Source: Bradyrhizobium sp. 170
GTDB lineage: Bacteria; Pseudomonadota; Alphaproteobacteria; Rhizobiales; Xanthobacteraceae
DNA length: 64,000 nt
Reading direction: 5' to 3'
Assembly (NCBI RefSeq): GCF_023101085.1
Contig: NZ_CP064703.1
Location: 9,026,501-9,090,500, forward strand
This document shows, one piece after another, positions 27,495 to 36,165 of the stretch (position 1 is the first letter of the stretch; each line of letters starts with the position of its first letter). Below the pieces are notes generated by a model. The model had not been told where the DNA came from. It worked only from the letters and a program-made list of their open reading frames with translations, and did no database searches. Made by a program: the position numbers and the translations under genes.

Positions 27495-30014
27495 ATGTCG
27501 GGCGTAGTCGCGGCGATGCGTCGAACCCTGCTGTCGTGCACCTCACTGGCGCGCCACGGCGTGATTGCGCTCGCCACCGCCCTCGCCGTCTCACCGGAAC
27601 CCGCGTTGGCCGCTGACTTGACCATCACGCAGACGATTTCAGCGCTATTCGACCTCAATCACCAGGAATTTGCGGCCCTGACGACGGCGCTGTCGCTGCT
27701 CGGCTTTACCGTGGTGGCGGCGATCCTGCTGATGCGCACGCGCATTCGGGCCACCCGGTTGGAACTCGACCTGCGCTCCGACATCGCCGACCTGCAGGTG
27801 CAGGCTGACCGGCTGCGCGCGCTCTTGTTTGCCGAGCCCCAGATCCTGATCGCCTGGGCCGCGGGCGACAACCGTCCCCAGATCAGCGGCGACACCTCGC
27901 TTCTGATCTCGCAGGACGCGCTGTCCAATTCACCGCAGCGTATCCTCGCCTTTGGAACCTGGCTGCCACCGGAACCGGCGCTGCAGATGGACCATGCGGT
28001 CGACGCGCTGCGCGAGGCCGGCGAAGGTTTTCTGCTCAATCTCGCTACCTCGAACGGCCGCGCCATCGAAGCGATGGGCCGCGCCATCGGCGGGCAAGCC
28101 ATTGTGCGGATTCGCGAACTCGGGGGCTTGCGCCGGGACCTCGCCGAATCCAATCTCCGCTACAGGACGCTTTTGGAGGAGACCGAGCTGCTGCGCGACT
28201 TCGCCGCGGAGGTACCCTGGCCGATCTGGGCCAAGAGCGTCGAGGGCAACCTGCGTTACGCCAATGCGGCCTATGTGCGGGCCACCGAGGGCGCAAGCCT
28301 CGCGGATACGATCCACCGCAGCCTCGAACTGCTGGAAAACGACCAGCGCGCCGAGATGGGCCGGGTACTGAACGACAATTCCACCTTCAGCGCGCGGCTG
28401 CCGATCGTGGTCGGCGGCGAGCGGCGCATCTATGATGTTCAGGCGCTCAAGCTCGGCGGCGGCAGCGCCGGCATCGCCATCGACGCCAGCGAGGCGACTG
28501 CGTTGCGCGACGCGATGGAGCGGATGGCGGAAGCCCATCGCCGCACCCTCGACCAATTGTCGTCGGGGGTTGCCGTGTTCGACGGCCAGCGGCGGCTTGC
28601 CTTCTACAACGAATCCTACCGTCGGCTGTGGGGCCTCGATCAGGCCTTCCTCGATTCCAATCCCGACGATTCAAGCGTGCTCGATCGCTTACGCGCGGCG
28701 CGCAAACTGCCCGAGCAACCGGATTTCCGAGTCTGGAAGGCCAAGCTGCACCAAGCCTACCGCGCCGTGGAGCCGGAGAACTACACCTGGTTCCTGCCCG
28801 ACGGCCGCGCCGTCAGCGTCGTCACTACGCCGAACCTCGAAGGCGGCGTCACCTATCTGTTCGACAATGTCACCGAGAGCCTCGATCTCGCCCGCCGCTA
28901 CGACCGGCTGACCCGGGTCCAGCATGAAACGCTCGACAATCTGGCTGAAGCGGTCGCGGTGTTCGGCAGCAATGGCCGCGTGGAACTGTTCAATCCCGCT
29001 TTCGAGAAAATGTGGAAGCTGTCGGCGGAAGCGCTCAAGGAGCAACCCCACATCGAGACCGTCGAAGCGTGGTGCAAGCCGCTGTTCGACGATGCGCTGA
29101 CCTGGCGGGCGCTGCGCGAGGCGATCACTGCGATCGACAACCGCGCGCAGGTATCGCTGAAGCTCGAGCGCAAGGACGGCAGCGTGCTGGACTGCATGAC
29201 CATGCCGCTGCCCGACGGCGCGACCATGCTGACCTTCCAGGACATCACCGACACCGAAAATGTCGAGCGGGCGCTGCGCGAACGCAACGAGGCGCTGGAA
29301 GCCGCCGACCAGATGAAGGTCGATTTCGTCCACCACGTGTCCTACGAACTGCGCGCCCCCCTCACCACCATCATCGGCTTTGCGCATTTCCTCAGCGACC
29401 CCTCGACCGGCCCGCTGACGCCAAAGCAGGCCGAGTATCTCGACTACGTCACCAAATCGACCAACGCGCTGCTCGCGCTCACCAACAACATCCTCGATCT
29501 CGCCACCATCGATGCCGGCGCCATGAAGCTCGAGCTCGGCCCGGTCAATATCGAAAAAGCCATCCAGGCCGCCGCCGAAGGCATCCAGGACCGGCTGGCG
29601 ACCGACCGCATCGAACTCAAGGTCGATATCGATTCGGATATCGGCAACTTCACCGGCGACGAGCGCCGCGTCGTGCAGGTGCTCTATAATTTACTCGCCA
29701 ACGCCGTCGGATTCTCGCCGCACGATGCCGCGGTCACGATCAGCGCGCGGCGCAGCGAGCATCGCGTGATCTTCACCGTCAGCGATTCCGGCCCCGGCAT
29801 TCCGGCTGACGTGAAAGACAAGGTGTTCGACTGGTTCGAGAGCCACTCCCACGGCTCGCGTCATCGCGGCGCCGGCCTCGGCCTGTCGCTGGTGCGCTCC
29901 TTCGTCGAACTGCATGGCGGCAAGGTGCGCGTCGATTCGGTGGTCGGCAAGGGCACCACGGTCAGCTGCGACTTTCCGATCGACCAGAACGCGCATCGCA
30001 ACGCCGCCGAATGA
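27495..30014 (+). CDS. divL: DivL-type PAS sensor pseudokinase with tyrosine in place of the H-box histidine
   Basis: 839 residues from the ATG at 27495. A membrane-anchored N-terminus (cleavable-looking region to about 35, then the segment FAALTTALSLLGFTVVAAILLM) is followed by three or four PAS-like domains (for example LDQLSSGVAVFDGQRRLAFYN and LDNLAEAVAVFGSNGRVELFN). The dimerisation helix reads HHVSYELRAPLTTIIGF: the phospho-acceptor His is Tyr617. The ATP lobe is complete (LYNLLANAV, DSGPGIP, RGAGLGLSLV). In Caulobacter, DivL likewise has Tyr550 and controls CckA-CtrA signalling rather than acting as a histidine kinase. The downstream order tsaE-amgK, murU, addB, addA and trxA fits the alphaproteobacterial divL locus. 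Confidence 0.88.
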   Translation: MSGVVAAMRRTLLSCTSLARHGVIALATALAVSPEPALAADLTITQTISALFDLNHQEFAALTTALSLLGFTVVAAILLMRTRIRATRLELDLRSDIADLQVQADRLRALLFAEPQILIAWAAGDNRPQISGDTSLLISQDALSNSPQRILAFGTWLPPEPALQMDHAVDALREAGEGFLLNLATSNGRAIEAMGRAIGGQAIVRIRELGGLRRDLAESNLRYRTLLEETELLRDFAAEVPWPIWAKSVEGNLRYANAAYVRATEGASLADTIHRSLELLENDQRAEMGRVLNDNSTFSARLPIVVGGERRIYDVQALKLGGGSAGIAIDASEATALRDAMERMAEAHRRTLDQLSSGVAVFDGQRRLAFYNESYRRLWGLDQAFLDSNPDDSSVLDRLRAARKLPEQPDFRVWKAKLHQAYRAVEPENYTWFLPDGRAVSVVTTPNLEGGVTYLFDNVTESLDLARRYDRLTRVQHETLDNLAEAVAVFGSNGRVELFNPAFEKMWKLSAEALKEQPHIETVEAWCKPLFDDALTWRALREAITAIDNRAQVSLKLERKDGSVLDCMTMPLPDGATMLTFQDITDTENVERALRERNEALEAADQMKVDFVHHVSYELRAPLTTIIGFAHFLSDPSTGPLTPKQAEYLDYVTKSTNALLALTNNILDLATIDAGAMKLELGPVNIEKAIQAAAEGIQDRLATDRIELKVDIDSDIGNFTGDERRVVQVLYNLLANAVGFSPHDAAVTISARRSEHRVIFTVSDSGPGIPADVKDKVFDWFESHSHGSRHRGAGLGLSLVRSFVELHGGKVRVDSVVGKGTTVSCDFPIDQNAHRNAAE

Positions 30015-31531
30015 CAGCGCCCGCGACATTTACGGCAGCGCTTGCGAACGAGACGTCCACCGCGCATCTGATGGCCGACCTCGCGCTGCTGGTCGGTCCG
30101 GGCGACGTCATCACGCTCTCGGGCGATCTCGGCGCGGGAAAGACCGCGGCGGCGCGCGCGATGATCCGCTATCTCGCCAACGATTCCGCGCTGGAAGTGC
30201 CGAGCCCGACGTTCACGCTGGCGCAGAGCTACGATTTGCCGTTCCCGCTTCTTCACGCCGATCTCTATCGGATCAATGATTCGAGCGAGCTGGAGGAAAT
30301 CGGATTGTCGCCGCTGCCGGAGGGCACGCTGGCGCTGATCGAATGGCCGGAGCGCGCACCGGATGCATTGCCCGAAGATCGCATCGACATCGCCTTCAGC
30401 CATCGCCCGGCGCTCGGGTCCACCGCGCGCGCCGCCGAAATCACCGGCTATGGCAGGGCGGCGGCGCAGGTGGTGCGACTGGAGGGCTTGCGAAAGTTTC
30501 TCAGCGATGCCGGCTTCCTGGATGCGGCGCGCGAGCGCATGCCGGGCGACGCCTCGACGCGCTCCTACGCGCGGCTGATCCGCGACGACGGAACGTCGAT
30601 CCTGATGAATTCGCCGCGCCGTCCGGATGGCCCGGCGATCTATGACGGAAAATCCTACAGCGCGGCGGTTCATCTCGCCGAGGACGTCAAGCCGTTCGTC
30701 GCCATCGACAACGGCCTGCGCGCGCACGGCTTCTCGGCGCCCGCGATCCGCCACGCCGATCTCGATTCCGGTTTCCTGATCACCGAGGATTTCGGCAGCG
30801 CCGGCGTCGTCGAAGGTGATCCGCCGCGACCGATCGTCGAGTGCTACGAAGCGGCGACCGACATGCTGGCGGAGTTGCATCGCAAAGCCCTGCCCGAAAC
30901 GGCGCCGCTGGAGCCGCAGGGCTCATACCAAATTCCGGTCTACGATATCGATGCATGGCTGGTCGAGATCGGCCTGATGCTCGAATGGTATCTGCCGGAT
31001 CGCGGCGCCGAGGTCAGCCAGCAACGGCGCGACGAATTCGTCACGATGTGGCGAACGCTGCTGGAGAAGCCGGCGGCCGCGCCGCGAACCTGGGTGATGC
31101 GGGATTTTCATTCGCCCAACATCATCTGGCTCGGCGAGCGCACGGGGATCTTGCGCGTCGGAATCATCGACTTCCAGGATGCCGTGCTTGGCCCCGCCGC
31201 CTACGATCTGGTGTCGCTGCTGCAGGACGCGCGGCTCGACATTCCCGAACAGCTCGAATTGACGCTCCTGACCCGCTACATCAAGGCGCGCCGCGCCGCG
31301 GATGGTCAGTTCGATCCGGCCAGCTTTGCCGAGCTTTACGCCATCATGTCGGCGCAGCGAAATACCCGCCTGCTCGGCACTTTCGCCCGGCTCAACCGGC
31401 GCGACGGCAAGCCGCAATATCTGCGCCACCAGCCCCGGATCTGGACCTACCTGAACCGTTCGCTGGCGCACCCGGCGCTGGCGGCATTTCGCGAATGGTA
31501 TGCCGCCAACGTGCCCCCGCCGCTCTCCTGA
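30011..31531 (+). CDS. Fusion of TsaE (tRNA t6A ATPase) and AmgK-like sugar kinase
   Basis: 506 residues. The ATG overlaps the divL stop by four bases (ATGA). Residues 1 to about 150 are TsaE: Walker A SGDLGAGKTAAAR, PSPTFTLAQSY and LHADLYRI, needed for the threonylcarbamoyl-adenosine modification of ANN-decoding tRNAs. From about 170 an APH-fold kinase follows: GDASTRSYARL, MNSPRRPDG, VMRDFHSPNIIWL (catalytic loop) and GIIDFQDAVLGPAAYD (metal-binding Asp). It matches AmgK, the anomeric MurNAc/GlcNAc kinase of peptidoglycan recycling, and murU lies two genes downstream. In other bacteria these are usually separate proteins. No internal start with a ribosome site is evident. Confidence 0.88.
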   Translation: MTAPATFTAALANETSTAHLMADLALLVGPGDVITLSGDLGAGKTAAARAMIRYLANDSALEVPSPTFTLAQSYDLPFPLLHADLYRINDSSELEEIGLSPLPEGTLALIEWPERAPDALPEDRIDIAFSHRPALGSTARAAEITGYGRAAAQVVRLEGLRKFLSDAGFLDAARERMPGDASTRSYARLIRDDGTSILMNSPRRPDGPAIYDGKSYSAAVHLAEDVKPFVAIDNGLRAHGFSAPAIRHADLDSGFLITEDFGSAGVVEGDPPRPIVECYEAATDMLAELHRKALPETAPLEPQGSYQIPVYDIDAWLVEIGLMLEWYLPDRGAEVSQQRRDEFVTMWRTLLEKPAAAPRTWVMRDFHSPNIIWLGERTGILRVGIIDFQDAVLGPAAYDLVSLLQDARLDIPEQLELTLLTRYIKARRAADGQFDPASFAELYAIMSAQRNTRLLGTFARLNRRDGKPQYLRHQPRIWTYLNRSLAHPALAAFREWYAANVPPPLS

Positions 31532-31621
31532 TTTACCTCCTGTTAGCCACCCCGCACTTAATCTGGACCCGGCCATGCCGAGCCGGCGTGGCCCAGCCAG
31601 TTTTGAAGTGGGAAGACGGCC

Positions 31622-31945
31622 ATGGCGGCGGCGGAACGGCGCAAGGGAGATCGGGTCGTATTCGAGCGCGGCTTTGCGGCGCACATGATGGGCATCGACG
31701 GCACCTGGCGGCGCGACTGCGTGATGGAAGACGTCTCCGAGACCGGCGCCAAGCTGACAGTCGAAGGTTCGGTCGAGGGCCTGCATCTGAAGGAATTCTT
31801 CCTGCTGCTGTCGTCCACGGGGCTGGCCTACCGGCGCTGCGAGCTGGCCTGGGTCAATGGCGACCAGATCGGCGTCAACTTCCTGAAGCAGGGCGACAAG
31901 AAGAAGAAGGCGGCCAAGCGCGGAGCCGAGGACGCCGAAGTCTGA
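31622..31945 (+). CDS. PilZ-domain protein
   Basis: 107 residues, a single PilZ domain. The c-di-GMP-binding RxxxR motif is ERRKGDR (residues 5-11), and the second motif DxSxxG is DVSETGAKL. A basic Lys-rich tail (GDKKKKAAKRG) ends the protein. It may act as a c-di-GMP-responsive adaptor. It lies between amgK and murU on the same strand, 90 bases after the former, and is probably in the same transcript. Partners are unknown. Confidence 0.85.
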   Translation: MAAAERRKGDRVVFERGFAAHMMGIDGTWRRDCVMEDVSETGAKLTVEGSVEGLHLKEFFLLLSSTGLAYRRCELAWVNGDQIGVNFLKQGDKKKKAAKRGAEDAEV

Positions 31946-32085
31946 GGTTTGGCCGCGCCGGCGGCCGTCGTACGGCCGTCATGTACGGCCACTAAGGCCC
32001 CATGGTTGCTGGTTCAGGCGAATCGCCGTGGTATGATCCGCGGCGCGATTTGATGGTTCGAGAAACTCCAAGAGCAATTCCAAGG

Positions 32086-32808
32086 ATGTCCGTTACGCCC
32101 ACCAAAGCCATGGTCCTTGCCGCCGGTCTCGGTTTGCGCATGCGCCCATTGACCGACCATATGCCGAAGCCGCTGGTCCGCGTGGCCGGCCAGCCCTTGC
32201 TCGATCACGTGCTGGACAAGCTCGCCGGCGCCGGCGTCAGCGAGGCCGTGGTCAATGTGCATTACCTGCCCAACCAGATCATCCAGCACACCGCGAACCG
32301 GGCCCGGCCCCGCATCATCATTTCCGATGAACGCGACGTCGTGCTCGGCACCGGCGGCGCAGTGGTGAAGGCGCTCCCGTTGCTCGGCAAGGAGCCCTTC
32401 TTCCACCTCAACGCCGATACGATGTGGATCGACGGCGTGCGGCCCAATCTGGCGCGGCTCGCCGAAACCTTCGATCCTGACCGGATGGACATCCTGCTCC
32501 TGATGGCGCCGACCACGAGCAGCATCGGCTATGCCGGCCGCGGCGACTACGCGATGCTGCCGGACGGCGCATTGCGCAAGCGGCGTGAACACCAGGTGGT
32601 GCCGTTCGTCTATGCGGGTGCGGCGATCATGTCGCCCTCGCTCTTTGCCGACGCGCCCGCCGGCGAGTTTTCGCTGACCAAGATGTTCGACCGGGCCAAC
32701 GAGCAGGAGCGGCTGTTCGGCCTGCGGCTCGACGGCGTCTGGATGCATGTCGGAACCCCCGACGCGGTGCAGGCCGCGGAAGAGGCGTTTTTGGAGAGCG
32801 TGGCGTAG
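32086..32808 (+). CDS. murU: Nucleotidyltransferase, probable MurNAc-1-phosphate uridylyltransferase
   Basis: 240 residues from the ATG at 32086 (MSVTPTKAMVLAAGLG); starts at 32053 or 32002 are possible but add non-conserved residues. The G-x-G-x-R nucleotide-binding signature is VLAAGLGLRMRPLT followed by MPKPLVRVAGQPLLDH. VLGTGGAVVKALPLL and LNADTMW (metal-binding Asp) are the other sugar-nucleotidyltransferase motifs. Next to an AmgK-type kinase it is best read as MurU, making UDP-MurNAc from recycled MurNAc-1-phosphate. That route bypasses MurA and can lower fosfomycin sensitivity. A different sugar-1-phosphate substrate is possible. Confidence 0.8.
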   Translation: MSVTPTKAMVLAAGLGLRMRPLTDHMPKPLVRVAGQPLLDHVLDKLAGAGVSEAVVNVHYLPNQIIQHTANRARPRIIISDERDVVLGTGGAVVKALPLLGKEPFFHLNADTMWIDGVRPNLARLAETFDPDRMDILLLMAPTTSSIGYAGRGDYAMLPDGALRKRREHQVVPFVYAGAAIMSPSLFADAPAGEFSLTKMFDRANEQERLFGLRLDGVWMHVGTPDAVQAAEEAFLESVA

Positions 32809-32822
32809 ATCCGCCCATGGTG

Positions 32823-32914
32823 CCGTAGGGTGGGCAAAGCGAAGCGTGCCCACCATTTGCACCTAAACCTCGATCAAGCATGGTGGGCACGCTTGCGCTT
32901 TGCCCACCCTACGG
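32823..32914. repeat. Intergenic palindromic repeat, family E
   Basis: CCGTAGGGTGGGCAAAGCG and CGCTTTGCCCACCCTACGG are exact reverse complements, with GCGTGCCCACCA/TGGTGGGCACGC inside. It lies between murU and addB, which are on the same strand, and may split the transcript. Confidence 0.85.
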
Positions 32915-33018
32915 GCCGTTTCTGTGACGATGGTGTGTAGTGGGGACGTTGCCCCTCTCTCACATGACCAACCCGAAATCGCTCCCTATATTGCGCCTGA
33001 CCTCGAATCAGGAAGCCC

Positions 33019-36000
33019 ATGCGCGTTTTCAGCGTTCCCGTATCCGTGCCGTTCCTGCGCACCGTCATCGCGGCGCTGGTCGACGGCCGGCTGGTCGAAG
33101 GATTCGAGGCGCGCAGGGATCCTCTGAATCTCGCAACGGCGACGCTCTATCTGCCGACCCGGCGCGCAGGAAGGCTGGCGCGGGAGATCTTTCTCGATGA
33201 GCTGAAGACGGACGCCGCGATCCTGCCGCGCATCGTGGCGCTCGGCGACATCGACGAGGACGAGCTGGCGTTTGCGGAAGGCTCCGAACAATTCAGCGGC
33301 GTGGCGCCGCTCGACATTCCGTCGAGGCTCGGTGAACTGGAGCGCCGCCTGACGCTGGCGCATCTGGTTGCGGCATGGGCGAAAAGCCCGGTGTCGGCGC
33401 CGCTCGTGGTCGGCGGCCCGGCCTCGACATTGGCGCTGGCCGGCGATCTGGCGCGGCTGATGGACGACATGGTGACGCGCGGCGTCGCCTGGGAAGCGCT
33501 CGACAAACTGGTGCCGGACCAGTTCGACAAATACTGGCAGCACTCGCTCGAATTCCTGCGCATCGCGCGCAAGGCATGGCCGGAGCATTTGAAGGAAATC
33601 GGCAGGATCGAACCCGCCGAACGGCGCGACCGCCTGATCGAGGCGGAAGCCGCGCGCCTGACCGCGCATCATGAGGGGCCGGTGGTGGCAGCCGGTTCGA
33701 CCGGTTCGATGCCGGCAACCGCGAAATTCCTCAACGCCGTGGCCGGCCTGAAACTGGGCGCGGTGGTGCTGCCGGGACTCGACACCGATCTCGACGAGGA
33801 AGCCTGGCAAACGATCGGCGGCGTCAGGGAAGCGCAGGGCAAATTCACCACGCAGCCCTCCTCGAACCATCCTCAATTCGCGATGCACGGTTTGCTGGAT
33901 CGCTTCGGCATCAAGCGTGGCGATGTCGAAATCCTGGGTACGCCGGCACAGCAGGGACGCGAGGTGCTGGTGTCCGAGACGATGCGGCCGTCGAGCGCGA
34001 CCGAACAATGGCACGACCGTCTGGTCCAGCCGGAGGTCGCCGCGAAGATCGCAGGCGGCATGATGAAGCTTGCCGTCGTCGAAGCGCCCAATTCGGAGAT
34101 GGAGGCGCTGGCGATTGCGGTGGCGATGCGCGAGGCGCGGCACCTGAACAAATCGGCGGCGCTGGTGACGCCGGATCGCGCGCTGGCGCGGCGGGTGATG
34201 GCGGCGCTGACCCGCTGGAATCTCGAATTCGACGATTCCGGCGGCGACGCATTGATGGACATGCCAAGCGGCATTTTTGCCCGCCTCGCCGCGGAAGCCG
34301 CCAGCAAGGGGCTGGAGCCGCCGACCTTGCTCGCGCTCCTGAAGCATCCGTTGTTTCGGCTCGGCGGCGCATGTGGCGCGTTCAGGCACGCGATCGAGAT
34401 CCTCGAACTGGCGCTGCTGCGCGGCACCCGGCCGCAGGCAGGAACGGCCGGCCTGGCGCGCGATTTCGATCGCTTCCGCGCCGAGCTCAAAAAGCTCAGG
34501 AGCCATGAAACCTCTTCGCTTCACGCCTCGGAGCCGCGCGCGAAACTGAAGGACAACGAACTCGACCAGGCGCAGGCGCTGATCGCGGCGCTGCAAAAGG
34601 CGCTGGCGCCGCTGGAAATCATGGGCTCGTCAAAACCGTTCGATTTCGCCGAGCTGGCGCTGCGCCATCGCGAAACGCTGATCGCGCTGTCTTCGGATCA
34701 GAACGGCATTGCAATCGTCTTCGAGGAAGCGCAAGGCGCTGCATTGTCGGCGGCGTTCGATGACCTGCTCGCCGAGCAAAAGCCGAGCGGCCTGATGGTC
34801 CAGCTCGGCGACTACCCTGATGTGTTCCAGACCGCCTATGCCGATCGCATGGTGCGGCGGGCTGAATCGGCGAGCGCGCAACTGCACATCTACGGCCAGC
34901 TCGAAGCGCGGCTGACCGAATCCGACCGCGTCATCCTTGGCGGACTGGTCGAAGGCGTCTGGCCGCCGGCGCCGCGGGTCGACCCCTGGCTGAGCCGGCC
35001 GATGCGCCATGAGCTCGGCCTCGATCTGCCGGAGCGGCGCATCGGCCTTTCCGCGCATGACTTCGCGCAGTTGTTGGGAGCAGACGATGTGATCCTGACC
35101 CATTCGGCGAAAGTCGGCGGCGCGCCGGCGGTCGCCTCGCGCTTTCTGCATCGCTTGGAGGCTGTTGCCGGCGAAGCGCGTTGGGACGCGGCCAAAAGCA
35201 TCGGTGAAAATTACGTCCGCTTCGCCGCCGAACTGGACCAGCCCGACGCGGTCGAACCGATCGAGCAGCCCGCGCCGAAGCCGCCGGTCGCGACGCGGCC
35301 GCAAAAACTGTCGGTCACGGCAATCGAGGACTGGCTGCGCGATCCCTATACGATCTACGCAAAATACATCCTGCGGCTCGATCCGCTCGACCCCGTCGAC
35401 ATGCCGCTGTCGGCGGCCGATCGCGGCTCGGCGATCCATGGCGCGCTCGGCGAATTCACGCAAAACTTCGCTGACGCGCTTCCGCCACAACCCGCATTGG
35501 TACTGCGCGGCATCGGCGAAAAATACTTTGCGCCACTGATGGAGCGTCCCGAGGCGCGGGCGCTGTGGTGGCCGCGGTTTCAGCGCATCGCCACCTGGTT
35601 TGCGGATTGGGAACTGGCGCGGCGCGACGAGATTGAGAAAATTGCCGCCGAGATCCGGGGCGAGATCAAGATTCCGCTCGACAATGAACGCATCTTCACG
35701 CTGTCGGCGCGCGCCGACCGGATCGAGCAGCGCGGTGACGGCAGCTTCGCGATCCTCGATTACAAGACCGGCCAGCCGCCGACCGGCAAGCAGGTGCGCA
35801 TGGGCCTGTCGCCGCAATTGACGCTGGAAGCCGCGATCCTGCGCGAGGGCGGCTTTGAAAATATCCACGCCGGCTCGTCCGTCGGCGAACTCGTCTATGT
35901 CAGGCTCAGCGGCAACAATCCGCCCGGCGAGCAACGCTCGCTGGAGCTGAAAATCAGGAACAACGATACGCCGCAGCGGCCGGACGAAGCAGCCGACTAC

Positions 36001-36165
36001 GCCCTTGAACAGCTAGAAACGCTGATCCGCAAATTTGAGAACGAGGAGACGGCCTACACTTCGCTGAACCTGTCGATGTGGTCGAACCGCTACGGCGCCT
36101 ATGACGACCTCGCCCGCATCAAGGAATGGTCGGCGGCCGGCGGACTGGGGATCGAGGAATGGTGA
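33019..36165 (+). CDS. addB: AddB subunit of the AddAB recombination helicase-nuclease
   Basis: 1048 residues, the size of alphaproteobacterial AddB. The N-terminus (RVFSVPVSVPFLRTVIAAL, then LYLPTRRAGRLAREIF) is an inactivated helicase-like region. Around residues 770-1000 lies a PD-(D/E)XK nuclease domain with LSVTAIEDWLRDPYTIYAKYIL and the catalytic ILDYKTGQPPTGKQV (Asp and Lys). With AddA it resects double-strand ends for RecA. No complete iron-sulfur cysteine set like that of Firmicute AddB is evident. Its stop overlaps the addA start by 7 bases. Confidence 0.94.
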   Translation: MRVFSVPVSVPFLRTVIAALVDGRLVEGFEARRDPLNLATATLYLPTRRAGRLAREIFLDELKTDAAILPRIVALGDIDEDELAFAEGSEQFSGVAPLDIPSRLGELERRLTLAHLVAAWAKSPVSAPLVVGGPASTLALAGDLARLMDDMVTRGVAWEALDKLVPDQFDKYWQHSLEFLRIARKAWPEHLKEIGRIEPAERRDRLIEAEAARLTAHHEGPVVAAGSTGSMPATAKFLNAVAGLKLGAVVLPGLDTDLDEEAWQTIGGVREAQGKFTTQPSSNHPQFAMHGLLDRFGIKRGDVEILGTPAQQGREVLVSETMRPSSATEQWHDRLVQPEVAAKIAGGMMKLAVVEAPNSEMEALAIAVAMREARHLNKSAALVTPDRALARRVMAALTRWNLEFDDSGGDALMDMPSGIFARLAAEAASKGLEPPTLLALLKHPLFRLGGACGAFRHAIEILELALLRGTRPQAGTAGLARDFDRFRAELKKLRSHETSSLHASEPRAKLKDNELDQAQALIAALQKALAPLEIMGSSKPFDFAELALRHRETLIALSSDQNGIAIVFEEAQGAALSAAFDDLLAEQKPSGLMVQLGDYPDVFQTAYADRMVRRAESASAQLHIYGQLEARLTESDRVILGGLVEGVWPPAPRVDPWLSRPMRHELGLDLPERRIGLSAHDFAQLLGADDVILTHSAKVGGAPAVASRFLHRLEAVAGEARWDAAKSIGENYVRFAAELDQPDAVEPIEQPAPKPPVATRPQKLSVTAIEDWLRDPYTIYAKYILRLDPLDPVDMPLSAADRGSAIHGALGEFTQNFADALPPQPALVLRGIGEKYFAPLMERPEARALWWPRFQRIATWFADWELARRDEIEKIAAEIRGEIKIPLDNERIFTLSARADRIEQRGDGSFAILDYKTGQPPTGKQVRMGLSPQLTLEAAILREGGFENIHAGSSVGELVYVRLSGNNPPGEQRSLELKIRNNDTPQRPDEAADYALEQLETLIRKFENEETAYTSLNLSMWSNRYGAYDDLARIKEWSAAGGLGIEEW

